A stretch of 64,000 nt of DNA from the NCBI RefSeq assembly GCF_023806635.1, contig NZ_JAMTDQ010000041.1:1-64000 (forward strand), read 5' to 3'. A program made the translations under genes and the position numbers. Origin of the DNA: Accumulibacter sp. GTDB taxonomy: Bacteria; Pseudomonadota; Gammaproteobacteria; Burkholderiales; Rhodocyclaceae. The notes beneath the pieces were generated by a model. That model ran no database searches, was not told where the DNA came from, and saw nothing but the letters and a program-made list of their open reading frames with translations. This document shows, one piece after another, positions 1 to 10,869 of this stretch. Positions within the stretch are counted from its first letter, which is position 1, and every line of letters begins with the position of its first letter.

Positions 1-1686
1 ACGCTGGCGATCATCGCCGCCGGCTCGATGGCCGGCGTGCCGCTGCTCAACGGCTTCCTGAGCAAGGAGATGTTCTTTGCCGAGGCGGTCAGTTACAGCG
101 AGCCGATCAGCTGGGCGCTGCCGCTGCTGGCGACGGTGGCGGGCATGCTCGCCGTCGCCTACTCGGCGCGTTTCGTGCATGACGTCTTCTTCAACGGCGA
201 ACCGGTCGAGCTGCCGCGACAGCCGCACGAGCCACCACGCTGGATGCGCGCCCCGATCGAACTGCTGGTGCTGCTCTGCCTGCTGGTCGGCGTCGTACCG
301 GCGTGGACGGTGGCGCCGCTGCTCGATGCGGCAGCGGGCGCGACGCTGCAGGGCCCGCTGCCGGACTTCCACCTGGCGCTCTGGCACGGCTTCAACAAGC
401 CCCTGCTGATGAGCCTGCTGGCACTCGCCGGCGGCGTCCTGATCTATGCCCTGCGGCGGCCGCTTTTCGCCTGGCAGGAGCAGTTGCCAGCAGTGCACCC
501 GCGCACCGCGTTCGAGCGTTTCTACCGCTTGCTTGCGCTCACCGCCCGGCGCTGCATCTTCCTGCTCGACAACGGCTCGCTGCAACGCTACAGCGCGCTG
601 CTGTTCACCTTCGTCGTCGTGCTCGCGACCTGGGCCCATCTCTCCGGGCCACCCGGCGGCGGCATCAGCGTACCGGCGCTGGTCGCCGACGAGGCAGCAG
701 TCGCCGCGCTCTGCGTCCTGCTTCTGGGCAGCGTGGGCGCAACGGCGCTCTACCGCGAGCGGCTGCTGGCAGTCATCCTGGTCAGTCTCGTCGGCCTGGC
801 GGTGACCCTCACCTTCATCCGCCTGTCGGCGCCGGACCTCGCGCTGACCCAGCTCGCGGTCGAGATGGGGACGATCATCCTGATGCTGCTCGTGCTCTAC
901 TACCTGCCGCCGCGCAGCGCACCGAAGAGCAGCGCCGCGCGCCTGTCGCGCGACCTGCTGCTGGCGCTGTTCGCCGGCGGCGGCATGGCCCTGCTGACCT
1001 TGTTGATGCTCAGTGCGCCGGTCGCCTCGATCGCCGGCTTCTATCTGCAGGAGTCGGTTCCCGGTGGCGGCGGCGCCAACGTGGTGAATGTCATCCTCGT
1101 CGATTTCCGCGGCTTCGACACCCTCGGCGAGATCACTGTCCTGGCGATGGTCGCCCTCGCCTCGCAGGCGCTGCTCGAACGCCTGACACTGCGCTCGCCG
1201 GCGCGCGACGCGGACGGTCGCCGCTGGGACAGGGACGTCCATCCGCTGTTTCTCGCCATGCTGACGCGGCCCTTGCTGCCGCTGGCGCTGACCGTCTCGG
1301 TATACATCTTCCTGCGCGGCCACAACGTCCCCGGGGGCGGCTTCGTCGCCGGCCTGATCACCAGCGTCGCACTGGTCATGCAGTATCTCGCCAACGGCAT
1401 CGACTTCGCGCAGCCGCGCCTGCCAGCGAGACCAGCACCGCTGCTGGCGGTGGGCCTGTTGCTGGCAGCCGGCATCGGTGTCGCCAGCTGGCCTTTCGGC
1501 CGTCCCTTCCTGACCAGTGCGCACGGGCACGTGCAACTGCCGCTGCTCGGCGACATCGAACTGGCGACGGCGATGGTCTTCGACCTCGGCGTCTACGTCG
1601 TCGTCGTCACCGTCGTCGTCACCATTCTCGCGGGACTCGGCCGCCTGTCGCTGCGCGCCCGCTCCGGCGGCGAGGGGCCGGCCTGA
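1..1686 (+). CDS. mnhA: Na+/H+ antiporter subunit A with fused MnhB domain (5' partial)
   Basis: Large subunit of a multisubunit cation/proton antiporter (Mrp/Mnh), an inner-membrane complex exporting Na+ in exchange for protons. The reading frame is already open at base 1, so the N-terminal part lies outside the window; the ATG at base 28 is internal. The visible 561 codons begin inside the proton-translocating domain (GVPLLNGFLSKE is a Complex I ND5-like motif), pass through many hydrophobic helices, and end in an MnhB-like domain (HGHVQLPLLGDIELATAMVF), so subunits A and B are fused as in many proteobacteria. Its stop overlaps the start of mnhC by one base (TGATG), which indicates translational coupling. 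Family assignment is secure from sequence and gene order; the ion transported is inferred. Confidence 0.95.
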   Translation, partial: TLAIIAAGSMAGVPLLNGFLSKEMFFAEAVSYSEPISWALPLLATVAGMLAVAYSARFVHDVFFNGEPVELPRQPHEPPRWMRAPIELLVLLCLLVGVVPAWTVAPLLDAAAGATLQGPLPDFHLALWHGFNKPLLMSLLALAGGVLIYALRRPLFAWQEQLPAVHPRTAFERFYRLLALTARRCIFLLDNGSLQRYSALLFTFVVVLATWAHLSGPPGGGISVPALVADEAAVAALCVLLLGSVGATALYRERLLAVILVSLVGLAVTLTFIRLSAPDLALTQLAVEMGTIILMLLVLYYLPPRSAPKSSAARLSRDLLLALFAGGGMALLTLLMLSAPVASIAGFYLQESVPGGGGANVVNVILVDFRGFDTLGEITVLAMVALASQALLERLTLRSPARDADGRRWDRDVHPLFLAMLTRPLLPLALTVSVYIFLRGHNVPGGGFVAGLITSVALVMQYLANGIDFAQPRLPARPAPLLAVGLLLAAGIGVASWPFGRPFLTSAHGHVQLPLLGDIELATAMVFDLGVYVVVVTVVVTILAGLGRLSLRARSGGEGPA

Positions 1687-2012
1687 TGGAAGCGCTGCTG
1701 GCAAGCGCGATCGGCGTCCTGACCGCCTGCGGCGTGTTTCTCATCCTGCGCGCCCGGACGTTCCCGGTGCTGCTCGGCCTGACGCTGCTCTCCTATGCCG
1801 TCAACCTCTTCCTCTTCGCCAGCGGTCGCCTGCACCTGGATGCGCCACCGCTGATCCGTGCCGGCGCCACCTATACCGACCCGCTGCCGCAGGCACTGGT
1901 GCTGACGGCGATCGTCATCGGCTTCGGCATGACCGGCTACCTGGCGATGCTCGCGCTGCGCGCGCTGGCGGAAGCCGGCGACGACCGCGTGGATCCCGGC
2001 AAGGATTCGTGA
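1686..2012 (+). CDS. mnhC: Na+/H+ antiporter subunit C
   Basis: Small membrane subunit (108 residues) of the Mrp antiporter, homologous to NuoK of Complex I. Three hydrophobic segments are visible, and the stretch LTAIVIGFGMTGYLAML is typical of the NuoK/MnhC family. The start was chosen because the ATG overlaps the mnhA stop by one base and no other in-frame start gives the family length. The stop again overlaps the following ATG by one base. It is the second gene of the antiporter operon running to base 4609. Confidence 0.95.
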   Translation: MEALLASAIGVLTACGVFLILRARTFPVLLGLTLLSYAVNLFLFASGRLHLDAPPLIRAGATYTDPLPQALVLTAIVIGFGMTGYLAMLALRALAEAGDDRVDPGKDS

Positions 2013-3502
2013 TGCACGCCCACCTGCCGATCCTGCCGATCCTCATCCCATTTGCCGCCGCCCTGCTGCAGATGGCCTGCTCCCGCCTGCCGTGGCAGCG
2101 CGCCGTCGGATTCGCTGCCACCGTCCTGATGCTGCTGGTCTGCGGCTGGCTGACACAGCTCAGCGATGATGGCCAGGTGCGCGTGTACGCGCTTGGCGAC
2201 TGGCCTGCTCCCTTCGGCATCGTCCTCGTCGTCGACCGGCTGGCGGCGATGATGAGCCTGCTCTGCGCCGTCCTCGGGCTGGCGACCCTGCTCTACGCGA
2301 GCGCCGGATTCGACGAACGCGGACAGCACTTCCACCCCCTCTTCCAGTTGCAGCTCGTCGGCCTGTGCGGTGCCTTCCTGACCGGCGACCTGTTCAACCT
2401 CTTCGTCTTCTTCGAGGTCATGCTGCTCGCCTCGTATACGCTGCTGGCACACGGGGGCGGCCTGGCGAGGACGCGTGCCGGCATCGCCTACGTCGTCCTC
2501 AACCTCATCGGCTCGGCGCTCTTCCTGATTGCCCTCGGGCTGCTCTACGGCACGCTCGGCACCCTCAACCTCGCCGACATGGCGAGCCGGCTGCTCGGGC
2601 AGCAACATGACCCCGCGCTGGCGCGGGTCGCCTTTGCGCTGCTGATCGCCGTCTTCGCCCTGAAGGCCGGCTTGCTGCCGCTGTCGTTCTGGCTGCAACC
2701 GACCTACAGTGCTGCCGGAGCACCGGTCGCCGCGCTGTTTGCAATCATGACGAAGGTCGGCATCGTCGCCATCCTGCGCGTGCAGGCGGTGGCGCTGGCA
2801 CCGGCGATCCCCGATCTCCTCTCCGGCTGGCTGACGCCGCTGGCGCTGGCAACGGTCGGCTTCGCCGCGCTCGGCACCCTGGTCGCCGACCGCCTGCGGG
2901 CGCTGGCAGCCTGGCTGGTCCTGCTGTCGGCGGGCAGCCTGCTGCTGACACCGGTGCATGCGAGCCCACAGGTGGTCACGGCGGCGATCTACTACCTGCT
3001 GCAGTCGACGCTGACCGGCGCTGCCTTGTTCCTCGTCGCCGGGCTCATCGCCAGCCAGCGCGCCGACTGTGGCGATTACTTCCGTGCCGGCCCGCCGGTC
3101 GCCAGCTGGATCCGCATCGCCTTCCTCGTCGTCGCCGCCAGCGCTGCCGGCCTGCCGCCGTTCGCCGGCTTCGTCGGCAAGCTGATGCTGCTGACGACCC
3201 TGCGCCAGACGCCGGCCGGAACCGCCATCTGGATCGTTCTCCTTGGCGCCGGTTTCCTGGTCATGGCGGCACTCGCGCGCCAGGGCTGCATCCTGCTCTG
3301 GAAGCCGCAGGCGCTGCGCGTTGCCGCCACACCGGCACCGGCGATCGGCTGGCAACGGGCGCTGGCGACGCTGCTTCTGGTCGCCGCGGCGCCGCTTCTG
3401 GCGATCTTCGCGGGCCCCCTGAGTGCCTACGCACAGCGCACGGCCAGCCAGCTGCACGCGCCGGGTGCGTACGTCGCCGGCGTCCTCGGGGCGCAGCGAT
3501 GA
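2012..3502 (+). CDS. mnhD: Na+/H+ antiporter subunit D
   Basis: Membrane subunit of 496 residues related to NuoL/M/N, one of the proton-translocating subunits of the Mrp complex. The sequence is almost entirely hydrophobic helices and carries the family features FNLFVFFEVMLLASY (conserved glutamate in a membrane helix) and KAGLLPLSFWLQPTYSAAGA (conserved lysine of the translocation path). It starts at an ATG overlapping the mnhC stop and overlaps mnhE by four bases (ATGA). Its place between C and E is the standard Mrp order. Confidence 0.95.
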   Translation: MHAHLPILPILIPFAAALLQMACSRLPWQRAVGFAATVLMLLVCGWLTQLSDDGQVRVYALGDWPAPFGIVLVVDRLAAMMSLLCAVLGLATLLYASAGFDERGQHFHPLFQLQLVGLCGAFLTGDLFNLFVFFEVMLLASYTLLAHGGGLARTRAGIAYVVLNLIGSALFLIALGLLYGTLGTLNLADMASRLLGQQHDPALARVAFALLIAVFALKAGLLPLSFWLQPTYSAAGAPVAALFAIMTKVGIVAILRVQAVALAPAIPDLLSGWLTPLALATVGFAALGTLVADRLRALAAWLVLLSAGSLLLTPVHASPQVVTAAIYYLLQSTLTGAALFLVAGLIASQRADCGDYFRAGPPVASWIRIAFLVVAASAAGLPPFAGFVGKLMLLTTLRQTPAGTAIWIVLLGAGFLVMAALARQGCILLWKPQALRVAATPAPAIGWQRALATLLLVAAAPLLAIFAGPLSAYAQRTASQLHAPGAYVAGVLGAQR

Positions 3503-3993
3503 TGAGGCGCCGCCTGCTGCCACGACCGCTGCTCTCGTTCAGCGTCTTCGTCGTCTGGGCGCTGATCACCAATGCGGCGTCGCTCGCGCTGCTCGTCCTC
3601 GGCGCCCTGCTGGCGCTCGTCGTGCCGCGACTGACGGCGCCCTTCTGGCCGCAACCGCCACGCCTCGTCCGTCCACTGTCGGCCTTGCGCTTTCTCGCCG
3701 TTTTCGCCTTCGACATCGTCACCGCCAACTGGCGCGTCGCACGGCAGGTCGTCGGCCCGCTGCATCGGCTGTCGCCAGCCCTCGTCGAAGTGCCGCTCGA
3801 GCTGCGTGATCCCTTCGTCGCGACGCTGCTCGCCAGCGTCGTCTCGCTGACACCGGGCACGGTCGCCATCGACGTCGATCGGCGAAACTGGATCCTGCTC
3901 GTCCATGCCCTCGATGCCCCCGACCCACGGGCACTCATAGCCGAGATCAAGCAGCGCTACGAGCAACCACTGCGGGAGATCTTCGCATGCTGA
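3499..3993 (+). CDS. mnhE: Na+/H+ antiporter subunit E
   Basis: A 164-residue MnhE subunit, needed for assembly or activity of the Mrp complex. Two N-terminal membrane segments are followed by a cytoplasmic part containing LLASVVSLTPGTVAIDVD, the most recognisable MnhE block (T-P-G-T). The start overlaps the mnhD stop (ATGA), and the end overlaps mnhF by seven bases. Length is normal for the family. Confidence 0.93.
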   Translation: MMRRRLLPRPLLSFSVFVVWALITNAASLALLVLGALLALVVPRLTAPFWPQPPRLVRPLSALRFLAVFAFDIVTANWRVARQVVGPLHRLSPALVEVPLELRDPFVATLLASVVSLTPGTVAIDVDRRNWILLVHALDAPDPRALIAEIKQRYEQPLREIFAC

Positions 3994-4256
3994 ACGCGGC
4001 CCTCGAAATCGCCTTCGTGCTCATCGCCGTCGCCCAGGCGCTCAACCTCTACCGCCTGCTGCGCGGACCCGACCTCTGCGATCGCATCCTGGCGCTCGAC
4101 ACGATCGGCATCAACGCGATCGCCATGCTCGTCCTGTTCGGCATCCGCAGTGCCAGCACCGCCTACTTCGAGGTCGCGCTGTTGCTGGCGCTGCTCGGCT
4201 TCGTCGGCACCATCGCGTTGTGCAAGTTCCTCTTGCGCGGCGACATCATCGAATGA
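3987..4256 (+). CDS. mnhF: Na+/H+ antiporter subunit F
   Basis: Small hydrophobic subunit (89 residues) with three predicted membrane helices. The stretch RLLRGPDLCDRILALDT matches the MnhF family signature R-G-P-x2-x-D-R-x2-A-x-D. It overlaps mnhE upstream and mnhG downstream (ATGA), so the whole set is one tightly packed transcript. Confidence 0.93.
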   Translation: MLNAALEIAFVLIAVAQALNLYRLLRGPDLCDRILALDTIGINAIAMLVLFGIRSASTAYFEVALLLALLGFVGTIALCKFLLRGDIIE

Positions 4257-4609
4257 ACCCGACCAGCGAAGCGAGCGTCGCCGCGCTGATCGTGCTCGGT
4301 GCGCTCTTCGTCCTTCTCGGCTCGGTCGGCCTGGCGCGCCTGCCCGACTTCCTGACCCGCCTGCACGGACCAACCAAGGCGACCACTCTCGGAGTTGGCG
4401 CGATCCTGCTTGCCTCGGCGATCTTCTTCTCCAGTGGCGGGTCGGCGGCAATCAGCCTGCACGAACTGGCGATCCTCCTCTTCCTCTTCATCACCGCGCC
4501 GATCACCGCCCACCTGCTGGCGAAGGCGGCGCTGCACCGACAGGCGGGGACGAGCGACGAGGTCAACGCCGAAACACGCGCCGACGACGGGCACCAGGCA
4601 CCGGACTGA
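4253..4609 (+). CDS. mnhG: Na+/H+ antiporter subunit G
   Basis: Last antiporter subunit, 118 residues. Three hydrophobic helices and the family motif GLARLPDFLTRLHGPTKATT (R-x-P-D-x3-R-x-H, then K-x-T-T-LG) identify MnhG. The start is the ATG overlapping the mnhF stop by four bases. The tail after about residue 95 is hydrophilic and variable. No strong intrinsic terminator was seen downstream; a promoter-like element for the next gene begins about 45 bases later. Confidence 0.93.
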   Translation: MNPTSEASVAALIVLGALFVLLGSVGLARLPDFLTRLHGPTKATTLGVGAILLASAIFFSSGGSAAISLHELAILLFLFITAPITAHLLAKAALHRQAGTSDEVNAETRADDGHQAPD

Positions 4610-4653
4610 GCGACTGCCGGTCGCCGGCAAAGGCGGCTCAGGCCGGCGAATGC

Positions 4654-4659
4654 TAGAAT
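4654..4659 (+). promoter_or_regulatory. Putative extended -10 element (TGC TAGAAT) upstream of the CBS-domain gene
   Basis: TAGAAT preceded by TGC forms an extended -10 hexamer 92 bases before the start at 4752. The same TGnTAGAAT pattern occurs before typA (7314) and thrH (41713). No good -35 is visible, which fits extended -10 promoters. Transcription start not known. Confidence 0.45.
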
Positions 4660-4751
4660 CCGGCTGCGGGCACAGGCCGCACCCGGGACACGCCACCGAC
4701 ACGGCAGGCGACGCGGGGAAACAACAAACGAACAACAAGGAGCAGCCCGCG

Positions 4752-6200
4752 ATGTCCGAGGAAGGCCAGTTCTTTCGCCCGGTGAAGGACTTCTGTCAGC
4801 GCCAGGTCGTCACCTGCGCACCCGACGACCGGCTCGTCGATGTCGTCGGAGTCATGCGGGAAAAGAACATATCGAGCGTCGTCGTCCTCGATAACCGCTT
4901 GCCGCACGGCATCATGACCGACCGCGATCTGCGCAACAAGGTGGTTGCCGCCGGCCTGGATCCAACGACGCTCAGTGTGCGCGCGATCATGAACAGCCCG
5001 CTGTCGGTGATCCGGGAAAGCGATCTGCTCTACGAGGCCCTCTACCGCATGTCACGCCAGCGCATCCACCGTCTGGCTGTGGTCGATGGCAAGGGCAAGC
5101 TGTCGGGCATCATCACCGACAGCGACATCATCAGGCTGCAGGCGAACACGCCGCACCAACTCGTCCTCGACATCGAGCGCGCGACCAGCCTCGAGGACCT
5201 GCGCAGCGTCTTCGAGCGCATCCAGGGACTGGTCCTGCACATCAGCGACGGCGGCGCCGGAACGCGCAGCGTCCGCGACCTGGTGCGCATGATCGCTCAT
5301 CTCAACGACCAGGTCCTGCTGCGACTGATCGCCCTGCTGCGCCAGGACCGCTTCGCCGACCTGCCGGCACGCTTTGCCCTCGTCGTCCTTGGCAGCGAGG
5401 GTCGCGGCGAGCAGACGCTGCTCACCGACCAGGACAATGCGATCGTCTATGGCGACGAGCTCGGCGCCGATGAAATCGGCCGCATCGAGGACTTCGCGCA
5501 GCACCTGATCGAATCGCTGACCGCCATCGGCATCCCGCCGTGCCCCGGCGGCATCATGGCGAGCAACAAGGAATGGCGGCGCAGCCTCGGCAAGTGGCGC
5601 GATCAGCTCGCCCGCTGGTTGCAGGCACCAACACCGAAACATGTCCTGAGCTGCGGCACCTTCGTCGATATCCGGACGATCTTCGGCGATCCCTCGTTCG
5701 AGCAGGAACTCAAGGATCAGCTCTACACGCACGTCCGGCGCGACAAGCTGTTCCTGATGCGAATGGTCGAGAATACGCTGCGCTTCGCGCCGCCGATCGG
5801 CTGGTTCGGCCGCATCAAGGCCGAGAGCGAGGGCGCGCATTCCGGCATGCTCGAGATCAAGAAGGCCGGCATCTTCGCCATCTCGGAAGGCGTCAAGGCG
5901 CTGGCGATCCAGGCCGGCAAGCTCGAAGGCAGCACGCACCAGCGGCTCGACATGCTGGTCAGGGACAAGGTGGTCAACCGCAAGATGGCGGCCACCATTT
6001 CCGAAAGCTTCGACTTCCTGGTCCTGATGCGCCTGCGCGCGCAGGTCGAAGCCGTGCGTGAGGGACGGCAGCCGGACAACTACGTCGTGCTCGAACGACT
6101 CAACACGATGGAACTCGGCCGCCTGCAGCTGGCGCTCAAGGGGGTCGAGAACTTCCAGGCGTTCATAAAGGGCCACTTCGCCCTGCATTTGCTGCGCTGA
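4752..6200 (+). CDS. CBS-domain protein with DUF294 nucleotidyltransferase domain
   Basis: A 482-residue cytoplasmic protein. Residues about 15-130 hold two CBS repeats (typical ends HGIMTDRDL and SGIITDSDI), which in this family bind adenine nucleotides. Near residue 214 comes GSEGRGEQTLLTDQDN, the metal and nucleotide-binding motif of the DUF294/GlnD-like nucleotidyltransferase fold with both aspartates present; the C-terminal third is the helical DUF294_C domain. Relatives are described only as predicted signal-transduction nucleotidyltransferases; the substrate is unknown. The start at 4752 has an AAGGAG ribosome site 9-14 bases upstream. No cyclic-nucleotide-binding domain precedes the CBS pair, unlike many relatives. 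Confidence 0.88.
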   Translation: MSEEGQFFRPVKDFCQRQVVTCAPDDRLVDVVGVMREKNISSVVVLDNRLPHGIMTDRDLRNKVVAAGLDPTTLSVRAIMNSPLSVIRESDLLYEALYRMSRQRIHRLAVVDGKGKLSGIITDSDIIRLQANTPHQLVLDIERATSLEDLRSVFERIQGLVLHISDGGAGTRSVRDLVRMIAHLNDQVLLRLIALLRQDRFADLPARFALVVLGSEGRGEQTLLTDQDNAIVYGDELGADEIGRIEDFAQHLIESLTAIGIPPCPGGIMASNKEWRRSLGKWRDQLARWLQAPTPKHVLSCGTFVDIRTIFGDPSFEQELKDQLYTHVRRDKLFLMRMVENTLRFAPPIGWFGRIKAESEGAHSGMLEIKKAGIFAISEGVKALAIQAGKLEGSTHQRLDMLVRDKVVNRKMAATISESFDFLVLMRLRAQVEAVREGRQPDNYVVLERLNTMELGRLQLALKGVENFQAFIKGHFALHLLR

Positions 6201-6223
6201 CCTGCAGCGATGATACCGCTCGC

Positions 6224-6499
6224 TCAGAAGATGCCGGCGTCGGCATCGTCCTCCTTCTTGACACCCGGCTTGCGTCCACGCGCGGGCGTCGGCGGATCGC
6301 AGGAAAGGCGACAGCTGATTCCTTCGATCTTGCGGCCCTCGATGAAGCGGGTGACCCGGCAGCAGATCACGTCTCCCGAAGCGGCAAGCTGGGCGATCTG
6401 CTCGCGCAGTTCGGCAAGCGGAATGCGCAACGCCTCCGCCATATCGACGTCGAGCTGCTCGGCATGGGCTCGCAGGTAAGCAACAATCGTTTCGGTCAT
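6224..6499 (-). CDS. Small winged-helix-like hypothetical protein
   Basis: A 91-residue protein. Residues 1-62 look like a winged helix: helix, turn and helix around LDVDMAEALRIPLAELREQI followed by a beta hairpin (DVICCRVTRFIEGRKIEGIS). The C-terminal 25 residues are basic then acidic (RGRKPGVKKEDDADAG) and probably disordered. A role in DNA binding is possible but not shown. It is convergent with the CBS-domain gene, 23 bases away. The ATG at 6499 was preferred over longer in-frame extensions because the fold begins there. Confidence 0.65.
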   Translation of the reverse strand: MTETIVAYLRAHAEQLDVDMAEALRIPLAELREQIAQLAASGDVICCRVTRFIEGRKIEGISCRLSCDPPTPARGRKPGVKKEDDADAGIF

Positions 6500-6867
6500 C
6501 AGACACCCCCAAGAAAACGCACCTGCCGATGCGGGAAGGCTGCAGTTTGCGCCAGCGACGCCGTTCTGGCAATTCCTGCCGCGGGCACCGGCATCGCCCT
6601 GCAGCTTATCCGCAGCACGACTCTGCCAAGCCCGACGATGGAGCGGGCCAAGAGCTGCCGGATGCCCACACTCGATGGCCACTGCCAACGGCACGCCCGA
6701 GACGTCCACCGGGGCGGCCGCAGCGCGCCAACGAACGACATGAGGCGCACTGCGAGGGCTGGATTCTAGCGATTGCGCGGCGGCTGTCAATTGCGATGCT
6801 GCGCTGCGACAAGAGACGGCTGCCAGCGCTACAATCATGCTTCGTCAGCAAACCGGGAGCTCGCGGC
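6500..6867. other. Intergenic region between divergent genes (368 bp)
   Basis: No convincing coding sequence. It must hold the promoters of the leftward small protein and the rightward truncated hemoglobin. A TACAAT hexamer at about 6830-6835, 33 bases before the hemoglobin start, is a possible -10 box, but no well-spaced -35 accompanies it. Confidence 0.4.
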
Positions 6868-7266
6868 ATGCAGGAACAGACCCTCTACCTCCTGCTTGGC
6901 GGCGAGACAACCGTCGCCAGGCTTTGCGACCGCTTTTACGAGCTGATGGCGCAGGTACCACAGTTCGCCACGATTCGCGCACTGCATCCAGACGACCTGC
7001 AGTCGTCCCGCGACAAGCTGTTCATGTTCCTCTCCGGCTGGCTGGGCGGGCCCGACCTCTATGTGCAGCAGATCGGCCACCCGATGCTGCGCCGCCGACA
7101 CATGCCCTTTGCCATCGGCGAGGAAGAGCGCGACCAATGGGTGGCCTGCATGCTGCTGGCCATGGAGTCGATCGGCATCGAGGAGAGCCTGCGGGAAAAG
7201 CTGCTGGCGGCATTCTTCAATACGGCTGACTTCATGCGCAACCAGCCGGGCACCGTGCAACGGTAG
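6868..7266 (+). CDS. Truncated hemoglobin, group II-like
   Basis: A 132-residue 2-on-2 globin, expected to bind haem and O2 or NO in the cytoplasm. Visible features are the helix B motif DRFYELM with Tyr24 at the likely B10 position, the proximal His78 in HPMLRRRHMPF, and Trp91, the likely G8 tryptophan of group II proteins. Length and spacing are normal. The ATG at 6868 was chosen because everything upstream in frame lacks globin character. It is followed by typA, but a separate promoter-like element lies between them. Confidence 0.88.
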   Translation: MQEQTLYLLLGGETTVARLCDRFYELMAQVPQFATIRALHPDDLQSSRDKLFMFLSGWLGGPDLYVQQIGHPMLRRRHMPFAIGEEERDQWVACMLLAMESIGIEESLREKLLAAFFNTADFMRNQPGTVQR

Positions 7267-7313
7267 CCGGCGCCGCTGCCTCCATCCGCTGCAGCCGGGC
7301 GGGGCGGCCGTGC

Positions 7314-7319
7314 TAGAAT
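7314..7319 (+). promoter_or_regulatory. Putative extended -10 element upstream of typA
   Basis: TGC followed by TAGAAT, 31 bases before the typA start, giving a short leader. It matches the pattern before the CBS-domain gene and thrH. No good -35. Confidence 0.45.
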
Positions 7320-7349
7320 GTCGGCCCTTCTCCAGAGGCCTCAGCCGAC

Positions 7350-9191
<1,842 letters not shown>

Positions 9192-9240
9192 CGGCGGCCG
9201 AGGTTGCCGCTGACCGGCCGCGCGAGCGGCAGGAGAACGA

Positions 9241-10869
9241 ATGAACGCAAACCGACCCGCTGGCCTGATGCGCGGCAGCGACTACCGCGACTCCCTGCGC
9301 CGTTACCGGCCGACGGTCTATCTCGACGGCCACCGGATCGAATCGGTAGCCGACAGTCACGAGCTGCAGCCCGGCATCAACGCTCTCGCCGTCAGCTACG
9401 ACTTCGCCCACGATCCGCGGCAGGCGCCGCTGATGACCGCACGGCAGACGAGCCGCGGGCGCACGGTGAATCGCATGCTGCACATCGACGAGTCGGCCGC
9501 CGACCTGCTGAACAAGATCGAGGCCGTGCGCCTGCTGTGCCAGGAGACCGGCTGCGCGCAACGCTACCTGGCACACGACGCGCTCAACGCGATCCACCAG
9601 CTCTGCGCGCGGGTCGACGCCGCAGTCGGCGACAACGAGCGGCGGGCACGCTTTGCCGCGTACCTCGAGCACGTCCAGGACGGCGACCTGGCGCTCGGGA
9701 TCGCGATGACCGACGCCAAGGGCGACCGTTCGCAGCGACCACACCAGCAGGCAAGCCGCAACAGCTACGTGCACATCGTCGAGCGCCTCGCCACCGGCGT
9801 CGTCATTTCGGGCGCCAAGGCGATCGTCACCGGGGCGCCATACATGCACGAAATCCTCGTCATGCCAAGCCGCCACATGGGTCCGGCCGACGCCGATTTC
9901 GCCATCTGCTGTGCACTGCCCGTCGATGCAGCGGGCCTGACGATGATCGCCCGCCCGGCCGGACGGCCCGGTGAGAAGCTCGAACATGGTGCCGCTCCGT
10001 TCTCGCGCCGGTACGGTCAATCGACCGCCGTCCTCGTCTTCGACCGCGTCTTCGTCCCCTGGGACAGGGTATTCCTCGCCGGCGAGTGGGAGCATTCGGC
10101 CTCGCTGACCTACGCCTATGCCACACACCATCGACACAGTTGCATCGCTGCCCGCGCCGGCTTTGGCGATCTCCTGATCGGCGCCGGCGCGCTGATGTGC
10201 GAGGCGAACGGCTTCGATCCGGGGACGAAGGCGAGTCTGCGCGAACCGATGGTCGAGCTGATCAAGATCACCGAGGGCTTCTTTGCCTGCGGCGTCGCGG
10301 CCAGCGTCTATGGCGCTGCCGACTTGCACAGCGGCAGCTTCATGCCCGATCCGGTCTTCGCCAACATCGGCAAGCTGCTGCTGGCGACCCAGATCTACGA
10401 CATGCACCGGCTGGCGCACGAGGTCTCCGGCGGCCTGATCGTCGCCCTGCCCGGCCCTGACGAAGACCACAATCCGGCGACGGCGGCAACGCTGGCCGAA
10501 GTCCTGCGTGCCAGTCCCGACGTTCCATACGACAGGCGGATCGAAGTCGCGCGCTTCATCGAAGACCTGACGGCGTCGTACCAGGGTGGCTGGTATTCGG
10601 TCATCAGCCTGCACGGCGGCGGCTCGCCGGCGGCGATGAAACAGGAGATCTGGCGCAACTACCCGCTCGGCAGCAAGGTCGAGCTGGTCGAGCGGCTGCT
10701 CGAGCGCGGTGTCCTGCACGACGAATCGCGTCCGATCACGCGCAACAGGCAACCAGGACGCTGCTGCGCTGCCGGCTGCTCGCTCCCCGGGCAGGCGATG
10801 ATGGTACCCCTGCCGGCGACTGCCGGTGGCCGCCCGATTGCCGCTGCGGAGGAGCCAGCCGACGAGTAG
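9241..10869 (+). CDS. 4-hydroxyphenylacetate 3-hydroxylase / 4-hydroxybutyryl-CoA dehydratase family protein
   Basis: A 542-residue flavoprotein of the HpaB/AbfD superfamily. Conserved blocks include AMTDAKGDRS, FVPWDRVFL, and the C-terminal HGGGSPAAMKQEIWRNYPL. Compared from memory with clostridial 4-hydroxybutyryl-CoA dehydratase, the four [4Fe-4S] ligands are only half kept: Cys105 matches C99 and His297 matches H292, but Tyr109 replaces C103 and Ala304 replaces C299. The dehydratase cluster is therefore unlikely, and a monooxygenase-like or unknown reaction is more plausible; HpaB enzymes carry a tyrosine at the Tyr109 position. The last 50 residues contain a short cysteine cluster (CCAAGC) and look unique. 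It begins 49 bases after typA with an AGGAG ribosome site. No flavin reductase partner is adjacent. Confidence 0.8.
   Translation: MNANRPAGLMRGSDYRDSLRRYRPTVYLDGHRIESVADSHELQPGINALAVSYDFAHDPRQAPLMTARQTSRGRTVNRMLHIDESAADLLNKIEAVRLLCQETGCAQRYLAHDALNAIHQLCARVDAAVGDNERRARFAAYLEHVQDGDLALGIAMTDAKGDRSQRPHQQASRNSYVHIVERLATGVVISGAKAIVTGAPYMHEILVMPSRHMGPADADFAICCALPVDAAGLTMIARPAGRPGEKLEHGAAPFSRRYGQSTAVLVFDRVFVPWDRVFLAGEWEHSASLTYAYATHHRHSCIAARAGFGDLLIGAGALMCEANGFDPGTKASLREPMVELIKITEGFFACGVAASVYGAADLHSGSFMPDPVFANIGKLLLATQIYDMHRLAHEVSGGLIVALPGPDEDHNPATAATLAEVLRASPDVPYDRRIEVARFIEDLTASYQGGWYSVISLHGGGSPAAMKQEIWRNYPLGSKVELVERLLERGVLHDESRPITRNRQPGRCCAAGCSLPGQAMMVPLPATAGGRPIAAAEEPADE

Noticed and set aside
1937-3523. 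528-codon open frame on the - strand
   Set aside because: Antisense of mnhD; composition typical of a shadow frame.
9241-10869. Functional 4-hydroxybutyryl-CoA dehydratase
   Set aside because: Two of the four expected iron-sulfur ligands appear replaced (Tyr109, Ala304).
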